36,197 bases of DNA from Bacteroidales bacterium (lineage in GTDB: Bacteria > Bacteroidota > Bacteroidia > Bacteroidales > Tenuifilaceae): assembly GCA_003818205.1 (NCBI GenBank), contig RPRQ01000044.1:1-36197 (forward strand), in the 5' to 3' direction. The notes beneath the pieces are model-generated. The model was given only the letters and a program-made list of their open reading frames with translations, was not told where the DNA came from and made no database searches. Positions 1 to 8,783 of the stretch are shown piece by piece. Position 1 is the first letter of the stretch. Each line of letters opens with the position of its first letter. Made by a program: the position numbers and the translations under genes.

Positions 1-1
1 G

Positions 2-517
2 GCGCAAAATTCTTTTGATCTCCAAACGATGAATCAGATTAAAAAAACTTTTGCAGATTTTTATCCTGAATACCCTTTCGAATCAACTCTTCTTGAGGAT
101 GATTACTATAAATTGTTTAAAACAGATCAGAACCTGAAATCAATTATTGGTAAGTTTACGATACTTGCAATCTTTATCTCATGTATCGGCTTATTAAGCT
201 TAGCTGCATTTATCGCTGAGCAGCAGCGTAAATCGTTGGTGCTACGGAAAATCCATGGGGCTTCAATGGTTAAAATTTTAGTAATTCAGCTAAGTAGCTT
301 TACGAAATGGGTTATCATATCAGGGTTTATTGCTATCCCATTATCCTATTTAGCTATTAGGGCATTGTTAAGTAATTATGCAAATCATACTGAGTTATCA
401 TGGTGGATATTTGCTGGAGCACTTGGAATTGCTTTGGTTGTAGCCGTAATTACAGTATTATATCAAGCAATAAAAACTGCTAGGTTAAACCCTGTTGATA
501 CGTTGAGGTGCGAATAG
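2..517 (+). CDS. ABC transporter permease, FtsX/MacB-like, C-terminal part (cut by window start)
   Basis: This is the last ~171 residues of an inner-membrane permease; the reading frame is open from base 2, so the true start lies outside the window. Three hydrophobic segments are visible, at about bases 150-215, 300-365 and 400-475. After the first comes the cytoplasmic stretch AEQQRKSLVLRKIHGAS, which corresponds to the conserved FtsX-family motif (usually AxRTKEIGIRKVLGAS). The C-terminus ARLNPVDTLRCE matches the family ending, in which NPV/A is followed by a short tail. Family members work with a MacB/LolD-type ATPase to move lipoproteins, peptides or drugs. Many Bacteroidota encode strings of such permeases, so the partner ATPase is probably just upstream. 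An internal ATG at 29 is not the real start. The substrate cannot be inferred. Confidence 0.85.
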   Translation, partial: AQNSFDLQTMNQIKKTFADFYPEYPFESTLLEDDYYKLFKTDQNLKSIIGKFTILAIFISCIGLLSLAAFIAEQQRKSLVLRKIHGASMVKILVIQLSSFTKWVIISGFIAIPLSYLAIRALLSNYANHTELSWWIFAGALGIALVVAVITVLYQAIKTARLNPVDTLRCE

Positions 518-603
518 AGAACTTGTAATTTAGTGGCATATATTTTGATTAGAATGATTTCTTGAAAGCCAAATTTTAATCTTAAAAAATCATTGAAAAT
601 TTT

Positions 604-1617
604 ATGGAAATAACAAGATTCAAACGAAATGGGTTATTATTAACCATATTCACTTTAACTATCTTAATTACGATTCCTTCCATAGCACAGAATAAGGAGG
701 CAATTAGGGTAAATGATAAAGAAGTTCTTAACGCAGTTGCGTTATACGATAAGGACGATTACCAGAAGGCAAAAGCATCCTTGGACGCAATCATCTCAAA
801 AAATGATAAAAATGCCGATGCGCATTATGCTTTAGGAATGGTTCTTTTAAAGTTGAATAAGGCAGATGATGCCGAGGATGAGGTTGAAGAAGCCATTAAG
901 TTGAATTCTAATATTGCTGAGTACCATTATGGTTTAGCTAGAGTTTATATGGTTCAAATGAATAATGGCAGCATGTTTACCAAAATGACGTTGGCAGGAG
1001 ACTTTAGGGATGAGCTAATTGCAGCACTTAAGATTGACCCAAACCATCGACTTGCTATGATAAATCTTATTGGTTACTATACACAAGCACCAAGTGTAGT
1101 TGGTGGTGACCTAAACAAAGCGCTAGAAATAGCAAATAGATTATTAAAACTTGATGAAAAGCAGGCTCGAATATCCCTTGTACAAATATACTCTGGTTTG
1201 AAAGATGATAAAAAAGCCTTAGAAGAGGTTGATAAGCTGATCAAGATTGATGAGTACTTTGGACGAATTATGATGATTCAAGGGTTGAAAAAGAAAGGCG
1301 AATCAGCTAAAGTAGAGGAGCAGTATAAGCTAATTGAGACCAAATATGGCAACAACCCCGATTATTTTGCCTTCTTCAACGATTATGGCTATTTCCTTCT
1401 AGGGCAGAATCGAGTTGACGAGGCGATCGAGAAATTGAGAAAGCAGGTGGCTTTGGCCCCAAAATCGGCAAATGCGCACGATAGTTTGGGCGAGGCCTTG
1501 CTAAAAAAGGGTTTACTTAAAGAATCGTTAGCCGAGTATAAAAAGGCGTTAGAGTTAAATCCCAGTATGAAAAGTGCTAAGGATAAAGTTGAAGAAATAC
1601 AGGATAAGTTGAATTAG
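604..1617 (+). CDS. Exported tetratricopeptide-repeat protein
   Basis: 337 residues. An N-terminal signal peptide is visible (basic start, hydrophobic core ending near PSIAQN, residue ~29), so the protein is periplasmic or surface-associated. The rest is helical repeats of TPR type: clear units at residues ~50-115 (NADAHYALGMVLLKLNKADDAEDE) and near the C-terminus (SANAHDSLGEALLKKGLLKESLAEYKKALELNP), with degenerate units between. TPRs are protein-interaction scaffolds and no catalytic motif is seen. It lies 86 bp downstream of the permease, in the same direction, and could be co-transcribed or have its own promoter. A long inverted repeat follows the stop codon. Exact function unknown. Confidence 0.8.
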   Translation: MEITRFKRNGLLLTIFTLTILITIPSIAQNKEAIRVNDKEVLNAVALYDKDDYQKAKASLDAIISKNDKNADAHYALGMVLLKLNKADDAEDEVEEAIKLNSNIAEYHYGLARVYMVQMNNGSMFTKMTLAGDFRDELIAALKIDPNHRLAMINLIGYYTQAPSVVGGDLNKALEIANRLLKLDEKQARISLVQIYSGLKDDKKALEEVDKLIKIDEYFGRIMMIQGLKKKGESAKVEEQYKLIETKYGNNPDYFAFFNDYGYFLLGQNRVDEAIEKLRKQVALAPKSANAHDSLGEALLKKGLLKESLAEYKKALELNPSMKSAKDKVEEIQDKLN

Positions 1618-1642
1618 AAGAACTAAATTATCTCAAAAGAAA

Positions 1643-1729
1643 ATCTCACGCAAAGATCGCAAAGTTTTACGCAAAGAACACAAAGTTTGCTGTTTTACAC
1701 ATTAATGCTTTGCGATCTTTGCGTGAGAT
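1643..1729. repeat. Long inverted repeat between convergent genes (CTCACGCAAAG family)
   Basis: A perfect 22-bp inverted repeat: left arm 1643-1664, right arm 1708-1729, separated by 43 bp. The arms carry the core CTCACGCAAAGATCGCAAAG. The same CTCACGCAAAG core occurs at 12797 and 35963. It lies between the stop codons of the convergent TPR gene and S9 peptidase gene, so the RNA hairpin could terminate transcription from both sides, though no clean U-run follows. Its sequence identity to other intergenic copies marks it primarily as a dispersed repeat. Confidence 0.7.
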
Positions 1730-1754
1730 ATTACATGGCTCTTTCAGACACGCT

Positions 1755-3998
1755 TTATTTACCGCCTGCTTCCAAATTCTCAAGTAAGTATCTGGTTAAC
1801 TCATTGTAAAGGTGAACAGTTGTTCCTTTTCCCTCACGAATGCTATGTGAACGGTTTGGGTAAACAAGCATGTTAAAATGCTTATTATTCTCAATCAGTT
1901 TATTGAATAGTTTCTCGGTTCCTTGGTAGTGAACGTTATCATCACCAGTGCCATGAACAACAAGTAAATTACCTTTTAGGTTCTGAGCAAAGGTAATAGG
2001 CGAGCCTTGCTCATATACTTCGGGATGCTTCTGGGGAGTACTTGTAAAACGTTCTTGGTAGATAGCATCATAAAGGCGAATATCGGCTACAGGAGCCACC
2101 GCCATTCCTGTTTTATAAATATCACCAAAGCGGAACATGGCGTTTAGCGTGGCTGAACCACCGCCACTCCACCCCCAAATGGCGTAGCGATTAGGATCAA
2201 CAAAGTTGTACATCTTACCAACCTCTTGGGCTACTTTAGCCTGATCGGATGAGTTCAAAACGCCAATCTTTAGGTACATCGATTTCCGCCATTCTCTACC
2301 TTTTGGAACAGGGGTCCCTCTATTATCAAACGACATAACAATATACCCTTTTTGGGCTAGCATTAAATGCCATAGATAACCAGTGTTACCCCAACGGTCG
2401 TTAACAGTTGTGCCGAAAGGTTCGCTATAAACATAGAAAAGAACAGGATATTTTTTATTTGGGTCGAAGTTGTAAGGCTTAATCATGAAACCATCAATAT
2501 CAACATTACCATCGATTGTAACCTTAATCTGTTCAACTGGAAGCTTTTTAATTTTTTCGTAGTTAGCTTTTAGCTTTGCGTTGTCAACCAGTTGCTTTGC
2601 AACTTTATGGTCGGGGAGTGATACTAAATAAACCTCCGATGGGTTGTTGTAGTTTGAGAATGTATGTATTGCCCATGCTGCATTGGGTGATAAATCGTAG
2701 GCGTTAGTTCCGTTAAACTGAGCTGGGGTCAGCTTTTCGGGTTTGCTTTTCCCATCCATTTTTACTCGCCAGAGATATTTCTGAGCAGCATTATCAGGCG
2801 ATGCAATGTAGTAGATATAACCCTTTTTATCGTCAATCAGCTTAATCTCAATAATATCAAAATTACCATTTGTAATGGGTTTTATGATTTTGCCATCGCG
2901 CGAAACCTTGTACATCTGCTTCCATCCCGAGCGTTCGCTAATCCACGTAAACGATTTACCATTTTCGAGCCATTTTAGATCATCAACTACATCAAGCCAA
3001 GCGGCATCGGTTTCAGCTAGAATAGGAGTTAAATCACCAGTGGAAGCGCTTCCGTAAAGTAGCTGGTTCGTATTCTGATCGCGATTTATGTATTGCATTA
3101 TAATCTCTTCCGATGAAGCAGCCCACTCCATACGAGGTACGTAGTTGTTGCGAGGATCGCCTTGAAGTTTCATCCAAACAGTGCTACCTCCATCAGCGCT
3201 GATTACACCAACTTTGCATGCCGATAAAGTTTGACCTGCTTTTGGGTATTGTACCGGAATAATATAAGAGTAAAGCGAATCGGTATTGTTTATCATATAG
3301 AAGTCACGAACACCCGATGCATCGAGCTGCCAGTAGGCTATTCGCTTGCTATCTGGACTCCAGCGGAAACCATCGCGGCAATCAAACTCCTCCTCGTAAA
3401 CCCAATCGAAAGTCCCATTAATCAACGTGTTAGAACCATTTGTTGTTAAAGGCTTAATCACGTTATTGAATAAATTCTCAACATAAACATTATGTTTTGA
3501 AACGTAAGCTGCTCGTGTTCCATCAGGCGAGATTTTAGCAAACATCAAACTAGACGCAGGTAAAGATTTGCCAAGTTGGTTTAATGATTTAGTTGCTAAA
3601 TCTAATACCCAGTAATCGCCTCGGGTATTGTAACGCCAAACCTGACGACCATTGTTGAAGATTAACAGTTTTGTTCCGTCTGGCGACCAGGAGTATTCCT
3701 CAATATCAATGGGTTCATTTAACCCTTTTGGGGTTAATTCTTGCGCTGATGCAAGTACAACTTTGTTCCCCGTTTTAGGATCAACCTTTACAATATCAAA
3801 TCCATTTTTAATTGTGGTTGATGCTTCGAGAGATGTGTAACCATTACCATCAGGAAGCCACTGAATTGAGCCACTTGGTTGGCTTTTGAACTCAGGTGAG
3901 TTAAATATCCTATCGATGGTGAGTAGCCCTTCATCAACTTGGGAGAATGCAATGCTCCAAACAATGATAAAAAGAAAAGAAATAAATATTTTTTTCAT
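1755..3998 (-). CDS. Dipeptidyl peptidase IV-like S9 serine protease
   Basis: 747 residues with a signal peptide (residues 1-19, ending FSQ). The beta-propeller carries repeated SPDG/SPDS motifs and YEEEF at 201-205, equivalent to the double-Glu motif with which DPP4 binds the substrate N-terminus. The alpha/beta-hydrolase part has the nucleophile in GWSGGG (Ser611), the acid in GDDNVH (Asp686 or 687) and the base in NRSHSI (His718). Their spacing is close to that of human DPP4, so the enzyme should remove Xaa-Pro dipeptides in the periplasm. Length and domain order are normal for S9B enzymes. With the gluzincin at 6.9-8.6 kb it suggests peptide use. It is transcribed alone, divergent from the plug-domain gene. 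The ATG at 3998 is supported by the signal peptide. Confidence 0.93.
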   Translation of the reverse strand: MKKIFISFLFIIVWSIAFSQVDEGLLTIDRIFNSPEFKSQPSGSIQWLPDGNGYTSLEASTTIKNGFDIVKVDPKTGNKVVLASAQELTPKGLNEPIDIEEYSWSPDGTKLLIFNNGRQVWRYNTRGDYWVLDLATKSLNQLGKSLPASSLMFAKISPDGTRAAYVSKHNVYVENLFNNVIKPLTTNGSNTLINGTFDWVYEEEFDCRDGFRWSPDSKRIAYWQLDASGVRDFYMINNTDSLYSYIIPVQYPKAGQTLSACKVGVISADGGSTVWMKLQGDPRNNYVPRMEWAASSEEIIMQYINRDQNTNQLLYGSASTGDLTPILAETDAAWLDVVDDLKWLENGKSFTWISERSGWKQMYKVSRDGKIIKPITNGNFDIIEIKLIDDKKGYIYYIASPDNAAQKYLWRVKMDGKSKPEKLTPAQFNGTNAYDLSPNAAWAIHTFSNYNNPSEVYLVSLPDHKVAKQLVDNAKLKANYEKIKKLPVEQIKVTIDGNVDIDGFMIKPYNFDPNKKYPVLFYVYSEPFGTTVNDRWGNTGYLWHLMLAQKGYIVMSFDNRGTPVPKGREWRKSMYLKIGVLNSSDQAKVAQEVGKMYNFVDPNRYAIWGWSGGGSATLNAMFRFGDIYKTGMAVAPVADIRLYDAIYQERFTSTPQKHPEVYEQGSPITFAQNLKGNLLVVHGTGDDNVHYQGTEKLFNKLIENNKHFNMLVYPNRSHSIREGKGTTVHLYNELTRYLLENLEAGGK

Positions 3999-4376
3999 AT
4001 TTTGATGTTTTAATTAATCAGGTAAAGATTTATTTTGGTATATTATTATAATTGTACGAAGTTAATTTAAGATAACCAAAAATTATTTTCGTTTAAACGA
4101 GTTTCTTTTTTTTTTGATAAGTTTATCTCAGTTATTTTTCAATAGGGTAAAATGATTTTAAAGTATCTTAATATAATGTAAGATATAATAATCATTATGC
4201 ATGATTATTCGTATTATTTTTTAATCTTCTAATCGGCACTACAGATGATATTGCATCGTTGGATATTATTCTTTAAATATGTATTTCATAATTTATTAAC
4301 AAATATCCAACACACAATAACACAGGCATAAATAACACCTAATTTTTGATTATTTTCAACGTAATAAATTAATCTT
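3999..4376. promoter_or_regulatory. AT-rich divergent intergenic region with two inverted repeats
   Basis: 378 bp without a gene, between the divergent S9 peptidase and plug-domain genes, so both promoters should lie here; no exact TAnnTTTG box was found at the usual distance from either start. Two inverted repeats stand out: AATAATCAT/ATGATTATT (4187-4195 and 4201-4209, 5-nt gap) and TTGGATATT/AATATCCAA (4259-4267 and 4302-4310, 34-nt gap). Either could be an operator, but AT-richness makes chance palindromes more likely, so the role is only a suggestion. Confidence 0.35.
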
Positions 4377-6836
4377 ATGTATAAAAAAATATTAATAGCC
4401 TATTTAATAGTATTATATTATTCATTTTGTATTGGTAATAATATACAATCTCATCTCCCAAACGAAAACGATTCTCTTCGGGTTGTTGAGAAAGTATATA
4501 TTCATACCGATCGTAATATTTATTACTCTGGCGATGATATATGGTTCAAGGCATATTTGGTTGATGCTCTATATTGTTTGCCGACCACCCATAGTAAGAA
4601 CTTGCATGTTGAGATTATCTCACCTGAATCAAAGATCATTGTTAAACGAGTTATACGGATTAATGATGGACAAGGTAATGGGGATTTTCAGTTGCCAGAA
4701 AGCATTCCTTCTGGTCGCTACATATTAAGAGCATATACAAATTATATGCGAAACTATGGCGACCAACTATTTTATAGTAAGGTGATTATCGTTCTTAATT
4801 CCATTGAAAAAAAGAATGAACCCAATGATAGCATAAAATCTATGAGAAATAAAATAGATATTTCTTTCTTTCCTGAAGGAGGTTCATTAGTTGATAGCGT
4901 TTCCTCTAATATTACTTTTAAAGCCGTTAATTCCGATGGAATAGGTTGTGATGTATCCGGTGAAATTTATTCGTCAACTAATGAACTTGTTACTACGATT
5001 AAAAGCACTCGCTTAGGGATGGGTAAATTTTCCCTTAAACCTATTTCGGGATTAAACTATTATGCTATTGCCAAGAACTTGAATGGGGATATTGTTAAAG
5101 TTGATCTTCCTAAGAGTTTTTCAACAGGTGTTACATTATGTATTGATCAAAACCATAATAACAAACAGTTACTAAAAGTCGAAATGAATAAGAAGACCCT
5201 ACCTTTACTTCTCGACCATGAACTGTTACTTACTATTTCTGCTCGTAAAGTAGTTTTAAAAACTATTCGCTTTAGGATAAAAACCATCTCTAAGAGTTTT
5301 ATCCTTCCTATTGATGATCTACCAAATGGAATAGCAATGCTGACTTTATCTACTATCGATTCACTACCGCTTGCTGAAAGGCTAATATTTGTTCAACATA
5401 ATGATTATCAGGTAAAAGTTTTAACTGATAAAACGGAATATAAAAACCGTGAACAAGTTACTGTTAATATTACTTTTCCAAGTTATAAAACAACCACGCA
5501 GGAAGCATTTCTTTCACTATCAGCGGTTGAAAACAATTCTTTGGATAACTCAACTCTATTCCCTTCAACCATCTCATCCTGGTTTCTTCTTGAGTCAGAT
5601 TTACGTGGATCAATAGAAGAGCCATCATACTACTTTGATCCTACAAATCTTAACCGGTTAGATGATCTCGAATTGTTGCTAATGACACAGGGATGGCGCG
5701 ATTTTGGGTGGAAGTATGATAGTACTGGTTATTATCCTCCTGAAAGTGGCTTTACCATATCTGGAAGAGTAAGAAAATCGTTATTCAATATGCCTGTAAT
5801 AAATTCTATGGTTAGTATTGAATTGCATAATAGTAAAAACAGTATAATGAAATCTGTTTTTACAGACTCTCTGGGTCGGTTTTACTTAAAAAATGTTGAT
5901 TTTACTGGTAATTCAAGATTGATTATCAGTACTTTAAGTAATAAAAAACGTTTACAAGGCTTAGTATTACTCGATTCAATTTGCTATATACCTGCAAAAG
6001 TGCAGTATGATTTGACTAAAAAAAGAATTCTCCAAAAAGAAAAGTATATCGTTCAGATTCAATACGCAGAACAAAAGGAAACCATTCGAAAAAAGTATCA
6101 TCTATCCGATACTATTTTACTTGATGGAATTAATGTTATTGCAACTAAGCAGAAGATTGATATTCAATTAACTCATGTAAACAATGTACGATCCATCTAT
6201 GGTCAACCCGATGAAGAGATAGAGATAACTCCTGCTTATCAGAATACACATTTAGTAGAACTAATCCGTAGGGCTAAGGGTTTCATAATTCAAGGTGAAG
6301 GAACAAATGTTAGTATAATGCTCCACGGCCCTGGAACATTTGGCTCTCCAATATCTAGCCCAAACTCAATGCCTCTTTTTTTAATTGATGGTGTTCCAAC
6401 CTCTTTTATTAATGCATACTATTTCCCTGTCAGTAGTATTGATCGTGTTGATTTTTTAACTTCACCGACTTCTACATCTAAATATGGAATGCAAGGGGGA
6501 GATGGAGTAATCTCCATCATTACCAAATCAGGGATAGATATTTCTACTGAAGAACCTGTAGAAAATGAAAATGTAAATAAAACCAGAATAATGGGTTATA
6601 ATGCTCCCCGAGTTTTTTATTCTCCACAGTATAATAATTCCGATAAAGAATCGGTTTATAAGCCAGACCAACGAACAACACTCTACTGGCAGCCAAATAT
6701 TAAGCTAGATAACAAGAAGAGTTTTTCTTTGAACTATTTCAATACAGATAATCCATCAACCATTAAGGTCGTTGTTGAGGGTATTACTAAAGATGGAGTT
6801 CCAATAGTAGGCAAGACAGAGTATAATATAAGGTAA
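4377..6836 (+). CDS. Exported MG2 / carboxypeptidase-like / TonB-plug domain protein without a barrel
   Basis: 819 residues. A hydrophobic signal peptide covers residues 1-20. Near residues 38-62 is EKVYIHTDRNIYYSGDDIW, the hallmark of the MG2 (alpha-2-macroglobulin-like) strand domain in many Bacteroidota surface proteins. Residues ~459-509 form a carboxypeptidase-regulatory-like fold (FTISGRVRKS ... DSLGRFYLKNVDF). Residues ~620-720 resemble the plug of SusC-type receptors, with PLFLIDGVP, SSIDRVDFL and GGDGVISIITKSG. The chain then ends about 100 residues later, with no room for a 22-strand barrel. The family is common in Bacteroidota but functionally uncharacterised; a periplasmic or outer-membrane role is inferred. 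It is monocistronic, with its own promoter region and a strong terminator. Confidence 0.75.
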   Translation: MYKKILIAYLIVLYYSFCIGNNIQSHLPNENDSLRVVEKVYIHTDRNIYYSGDDIWFKAYLVDALYCLPTTHSKNLHVEIISPESKIIVKRVIRINDGQGNGDFQLPESIPSGRYILRAYTNYMRNYGDQLFYSKVIIVLNSIEKKNEPNDSIKSMRNKIDISFFPEGGSLVDSVSSNITFKAVNSDGIGCDVSGEIYSSTNELVTTIKSTRLGMGKFSLKPISGLNYYAIAKNLNGDIVKVDLPKSFSTGVTLCIDQNHNNKQLLKVEMNKKTLPLLLDHELLLTISARKVVLKTIRFRIKTISKSFILPIDDLPNGIAMLTLSTIDSLPLAERLIFVQHNDYQVKVLTDKTEYKNREQVTVNITFPSYKTTTQEAFLSLSAVENNSLDNSTLFPSTISSWFLLESDLRGSIEEPSYYFDPTNLNRLDDLELLLMTQGWRDFGWKYDSTGYYPPESGFTISGRVRKSLFNMPVINSMVSIELHNSKNSIMKSVFTDSLGRFYLKNVDFTGNSRLIISTLSNKKRLQGLVLLDSICYIPAKVQYDLTKKRILQKEKYIVQIQYAEQKETIRKKYHLSDTILLDGINVIATKQKIDIQLTHVNNVRSIYGQPDEEIEITPAYQNTHLVELIRRAKGFIIQGEGTNVSIMLHGPGTFGSPISSPNSMPLFLIDGVPTSFINAYYFPVSSIDRVDFLTSPTSTSKYGMQGGDGVISIITKSGIDISTEEPVENENVNKTRIMGYNAPRVFYSPQYNNSDKESVYKPDQRTTLYWQPNIKLDNKKSFSLNYFNTDNPSTIKVVVEGITKDGVPIVGKTEYNIR

Positions 6837-6842
6837 GGTGTG

Positions 6843-6873
6843 AAAACCATCCTAAATTGCTTAGGATGGTTTT
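6843..6873. terminator. Bidirectional rho-independent terminator
   Basis: Perfect 13-bp stem AAAACCATCCTAA (6843-6855) / TTAGGATGGTTTT (6861-6873) with a 5-nt loop ATTGC. The outer A/T pairs give a U-run on either strand. It lies 7 bp after the plug-protein stop and 23 bp before the stop of the convergent peptidase gene, so it should serve both. Confidence 0.9.
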
Positions 6874-6895
6874 ATAGCCTGAACATTTAATCAAT

Positions 6896-8587
6896 CTATC
6901 TTTCTACAAACTGCTTAGCGTAGTATTTTGCTGAAAGTTTCTCACCAGTAGCACTTTCAATCATATCGTTCCACTGGTATAAGCATCCTGGCATGAAAAC
7001 ATTCTCTTTTAAGTAGTTACCAACCTCAGGGTGGTTTACAAAGCTAACATTCTTGTAATCGGTATTCTTTAAAACATTGTCAGAGATGTAATAAAATAGC
7101 TGTGATGCAAGCAGTTCGCCCATTAGGTAGTTATGATAGTAGCAGGGGTAAAGCGCAACGTGGATTTTGGTTGACCAATCGGGCTCGTTACGACCTTCAG
7201 GCTTTTTAAGCATTTGGTACTTCTCAACTAAAGTCCACCAAAGAGCATTAAGATCTTGATCGGGATTAGCATACATCGCTTTCTCAAAACGGTACATCAC
7301 CTGTGCCCAACGGCTAAAGGTTAATTGCTCAAGACGAAGCGATTTTGCACAGGTTTCAGCAATCTTTTCTTTTTGCTCCGCATTAATTACGCCCATATCG
7401 AGCATCCATTGTGGGTTAGTAGCGCAACGCCCCATAATCATTGCAATTGCTTCTGTTGTGAATGTATGAGCCGCATCGCGAAGCATATAGGGTTTTTGAG
7501 CATCGAAATATTTGGAATAAACCCCATGCCCATACTCATGTAGCATGGTGTTCATCCAGCCCATGGTTGGTTTTACGTTGCAAAGAACTCTTACATCACC
7601 ATTTCGGTCGATATCGGTGCAGTATGCATGCTGATTCTTCCCCGGTTTTTCAAAAAGATCAGAGTTTTTGATAATATCATCAACGTTAAGGTTGATACCA
7701 TTGTAGTACTTAGCTGTTAAATCAACTAAATCTTTGTCTTTATAGAATTGGTCAAGGTCAACATCATAGATTTTCGGTGCTTCTTGGAAAAACCTATTCT
7801 GATAGTGCCAAGGCATCAGTTTTTCTTTGGCAATGCCATACCTCTTTGAGAAGTAATTATCAATATCGCCCTTCAGCTCAGCAAAACCATCTTTGGTTAG
7901 GCTATCGAGTTCATCGAAAAGGGCAAGTATTTCCGAAGGGTTTTGCTCCGATAGGGTCATATTCATGGTATGGTAGTTCTCGTAACCCAGCTCTTTGGCA
8001 ATCTGGTTGCGAAGCTTTACAATTGCAATTACATCGCTTGCAACCTCTTTGCCAATTGCTTTGTGGGCATTCCAAGCAGCCTCTAATTCCTTTGAATTCT
8101 TTGAGGTAGAAAGGATTTCCTCAATTTCGTTGTCAGAAATATTTTTACTATTGAGATTAGCCCTAAAGTTTGAGTATTTCTTCTCAAGCTCAGACTCCAT
8201 CTTGATTTTTTTCTCAAGCAGCTCTTTACTTACCTGATTGCGAAGGAATGATGGGTAAAGAACTTCCATTTGACGGTAAAGGATAGAATCTTTTACAAGT
8301 TTAGAATCTCTAATCTCCTTTATTTCAGCAAAAAGGGTAGAGTCTGAGAAAAGCTTTACAAGTTTAATCTGGGCATCCTCCGATCTCTTATAGTCTTCGT
8401 CTTTACCTGTAATGGAGGCATCCCAGCTGGCAATGGCTGCTTCTTGGGATAGAGGTTTAACCTCTGCTTCAATTTTAGTAATAAATTCGCGTAGTTTACT
8501 TTCCATTTTCTCCTGTTTTGATGTGCATGAAAATAGTATCAAACCTATAATTGATGCTGAAAGTGCTGTTGAAATTTTTTTGTTCAT
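6896..8587 (-). CDS. M2/M3-type gluzincin metallopeptidase lipoprotein
   Basis: 563 residues. The N-terminus is a lipoprotein signal with lipobox ILFSC (Cys21), so it is membrane-anchored. The zinc site is HEYGH (His350, Glu351, His354), and the third ligand is probably Glu379 in FTTEAIAM, 25 residues on: the gluzincin pattern of M2 (ACE-like) and M3 (oligopeptidase) families. Flanking NVKPTMGWMNTMLHEYGHGVY and the mostly helical build fit those families; I cannot separate M2 from M3 by eye. It should cleave short peptides in the periplasm. Residues ~24-160 are charged and helical, without an active site. It is transcribed alone, convergent with the plug gene, behind an exact TATTTTTG box. 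Confidence 0.85.
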   Translation of the reverse strand: MNKKISTALSASIIGLILFSCTSKQEKMESKLREFITKIEAEVKPLSQEAAIASWDASITGKDEDYKRSEDAQIKLVKLFSDSTLFAEIKEIRDSKLVKDSILYRQMEVLYPSFLRNQVSKELLEKKIKMESELEKKYSNFRANLNSKNISDNEIEEILSTSKNSKELEAAWNAHKAIGKEVASDVIAIVKLRNQIAKELGYENYHTMNMTLSEQNPSEILALFDELDSLTKDGFAELKGDIDNYFSKRYGIAKEKLMPWHYQNRFFQEAPKIYDVDLDQFYKDKDLVDLTAKYYNGINLNVDDIIKNSDLFEKPGKNQHAYCTDIDRNGDVRVLCNVKPTMGWMNTMLHEYGHGVYSKYFDAQKPYMLRDAAHTFTTEAIAMIMGRCATNPQWMLDMGVINAEQKEKIAETCAKSLRLEQLTFSRWAQVMYRFEKAMYANPDQDLNALWWTLVEKYQMLKKPEGRNEPDWSTKIHVALYPCYYHNYLMGELLASQLFYYISDNVLKNTDYKNVSFVNHPEVGNYLKENVFMPGCLYQWNDMIESATGEKLSAKYYAKQFVER

Positions 8588-8613
8588 ATGGTTTAGCCGT
8601 TTTTTTGAGGATT

Positions 8614-8621
8614 CAAAAATA
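8614..8621 (-). promoter_or_regulatory. Bacteroidota -7 promoter box TATTTTTG for the metallopeptidase gene
   Basis: On the minus strand TATTTTTG matches the Bacteroidota -7 consensus TAnnTTTG exactly and ends 26 nt before the ATG at 8587. The -33 element is weak: TTTA rather than TTTG, about 18 nt upstream. Confidence 0.45.
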
Positions 8622-8783
8622 GTTAATTTGAGAATTTTTAAACTCTTTAATTTGAAAATTTGATGGAAAAAGCATTTTATCTAACATGGCAGGGACGATA
8701 TTAAACGGAAATACGTAGCGAACTTAAACACAGAGACACAGGGAAGATATTTAATGAAATGGAGCAAAGGCTCAAAGAGAAAA

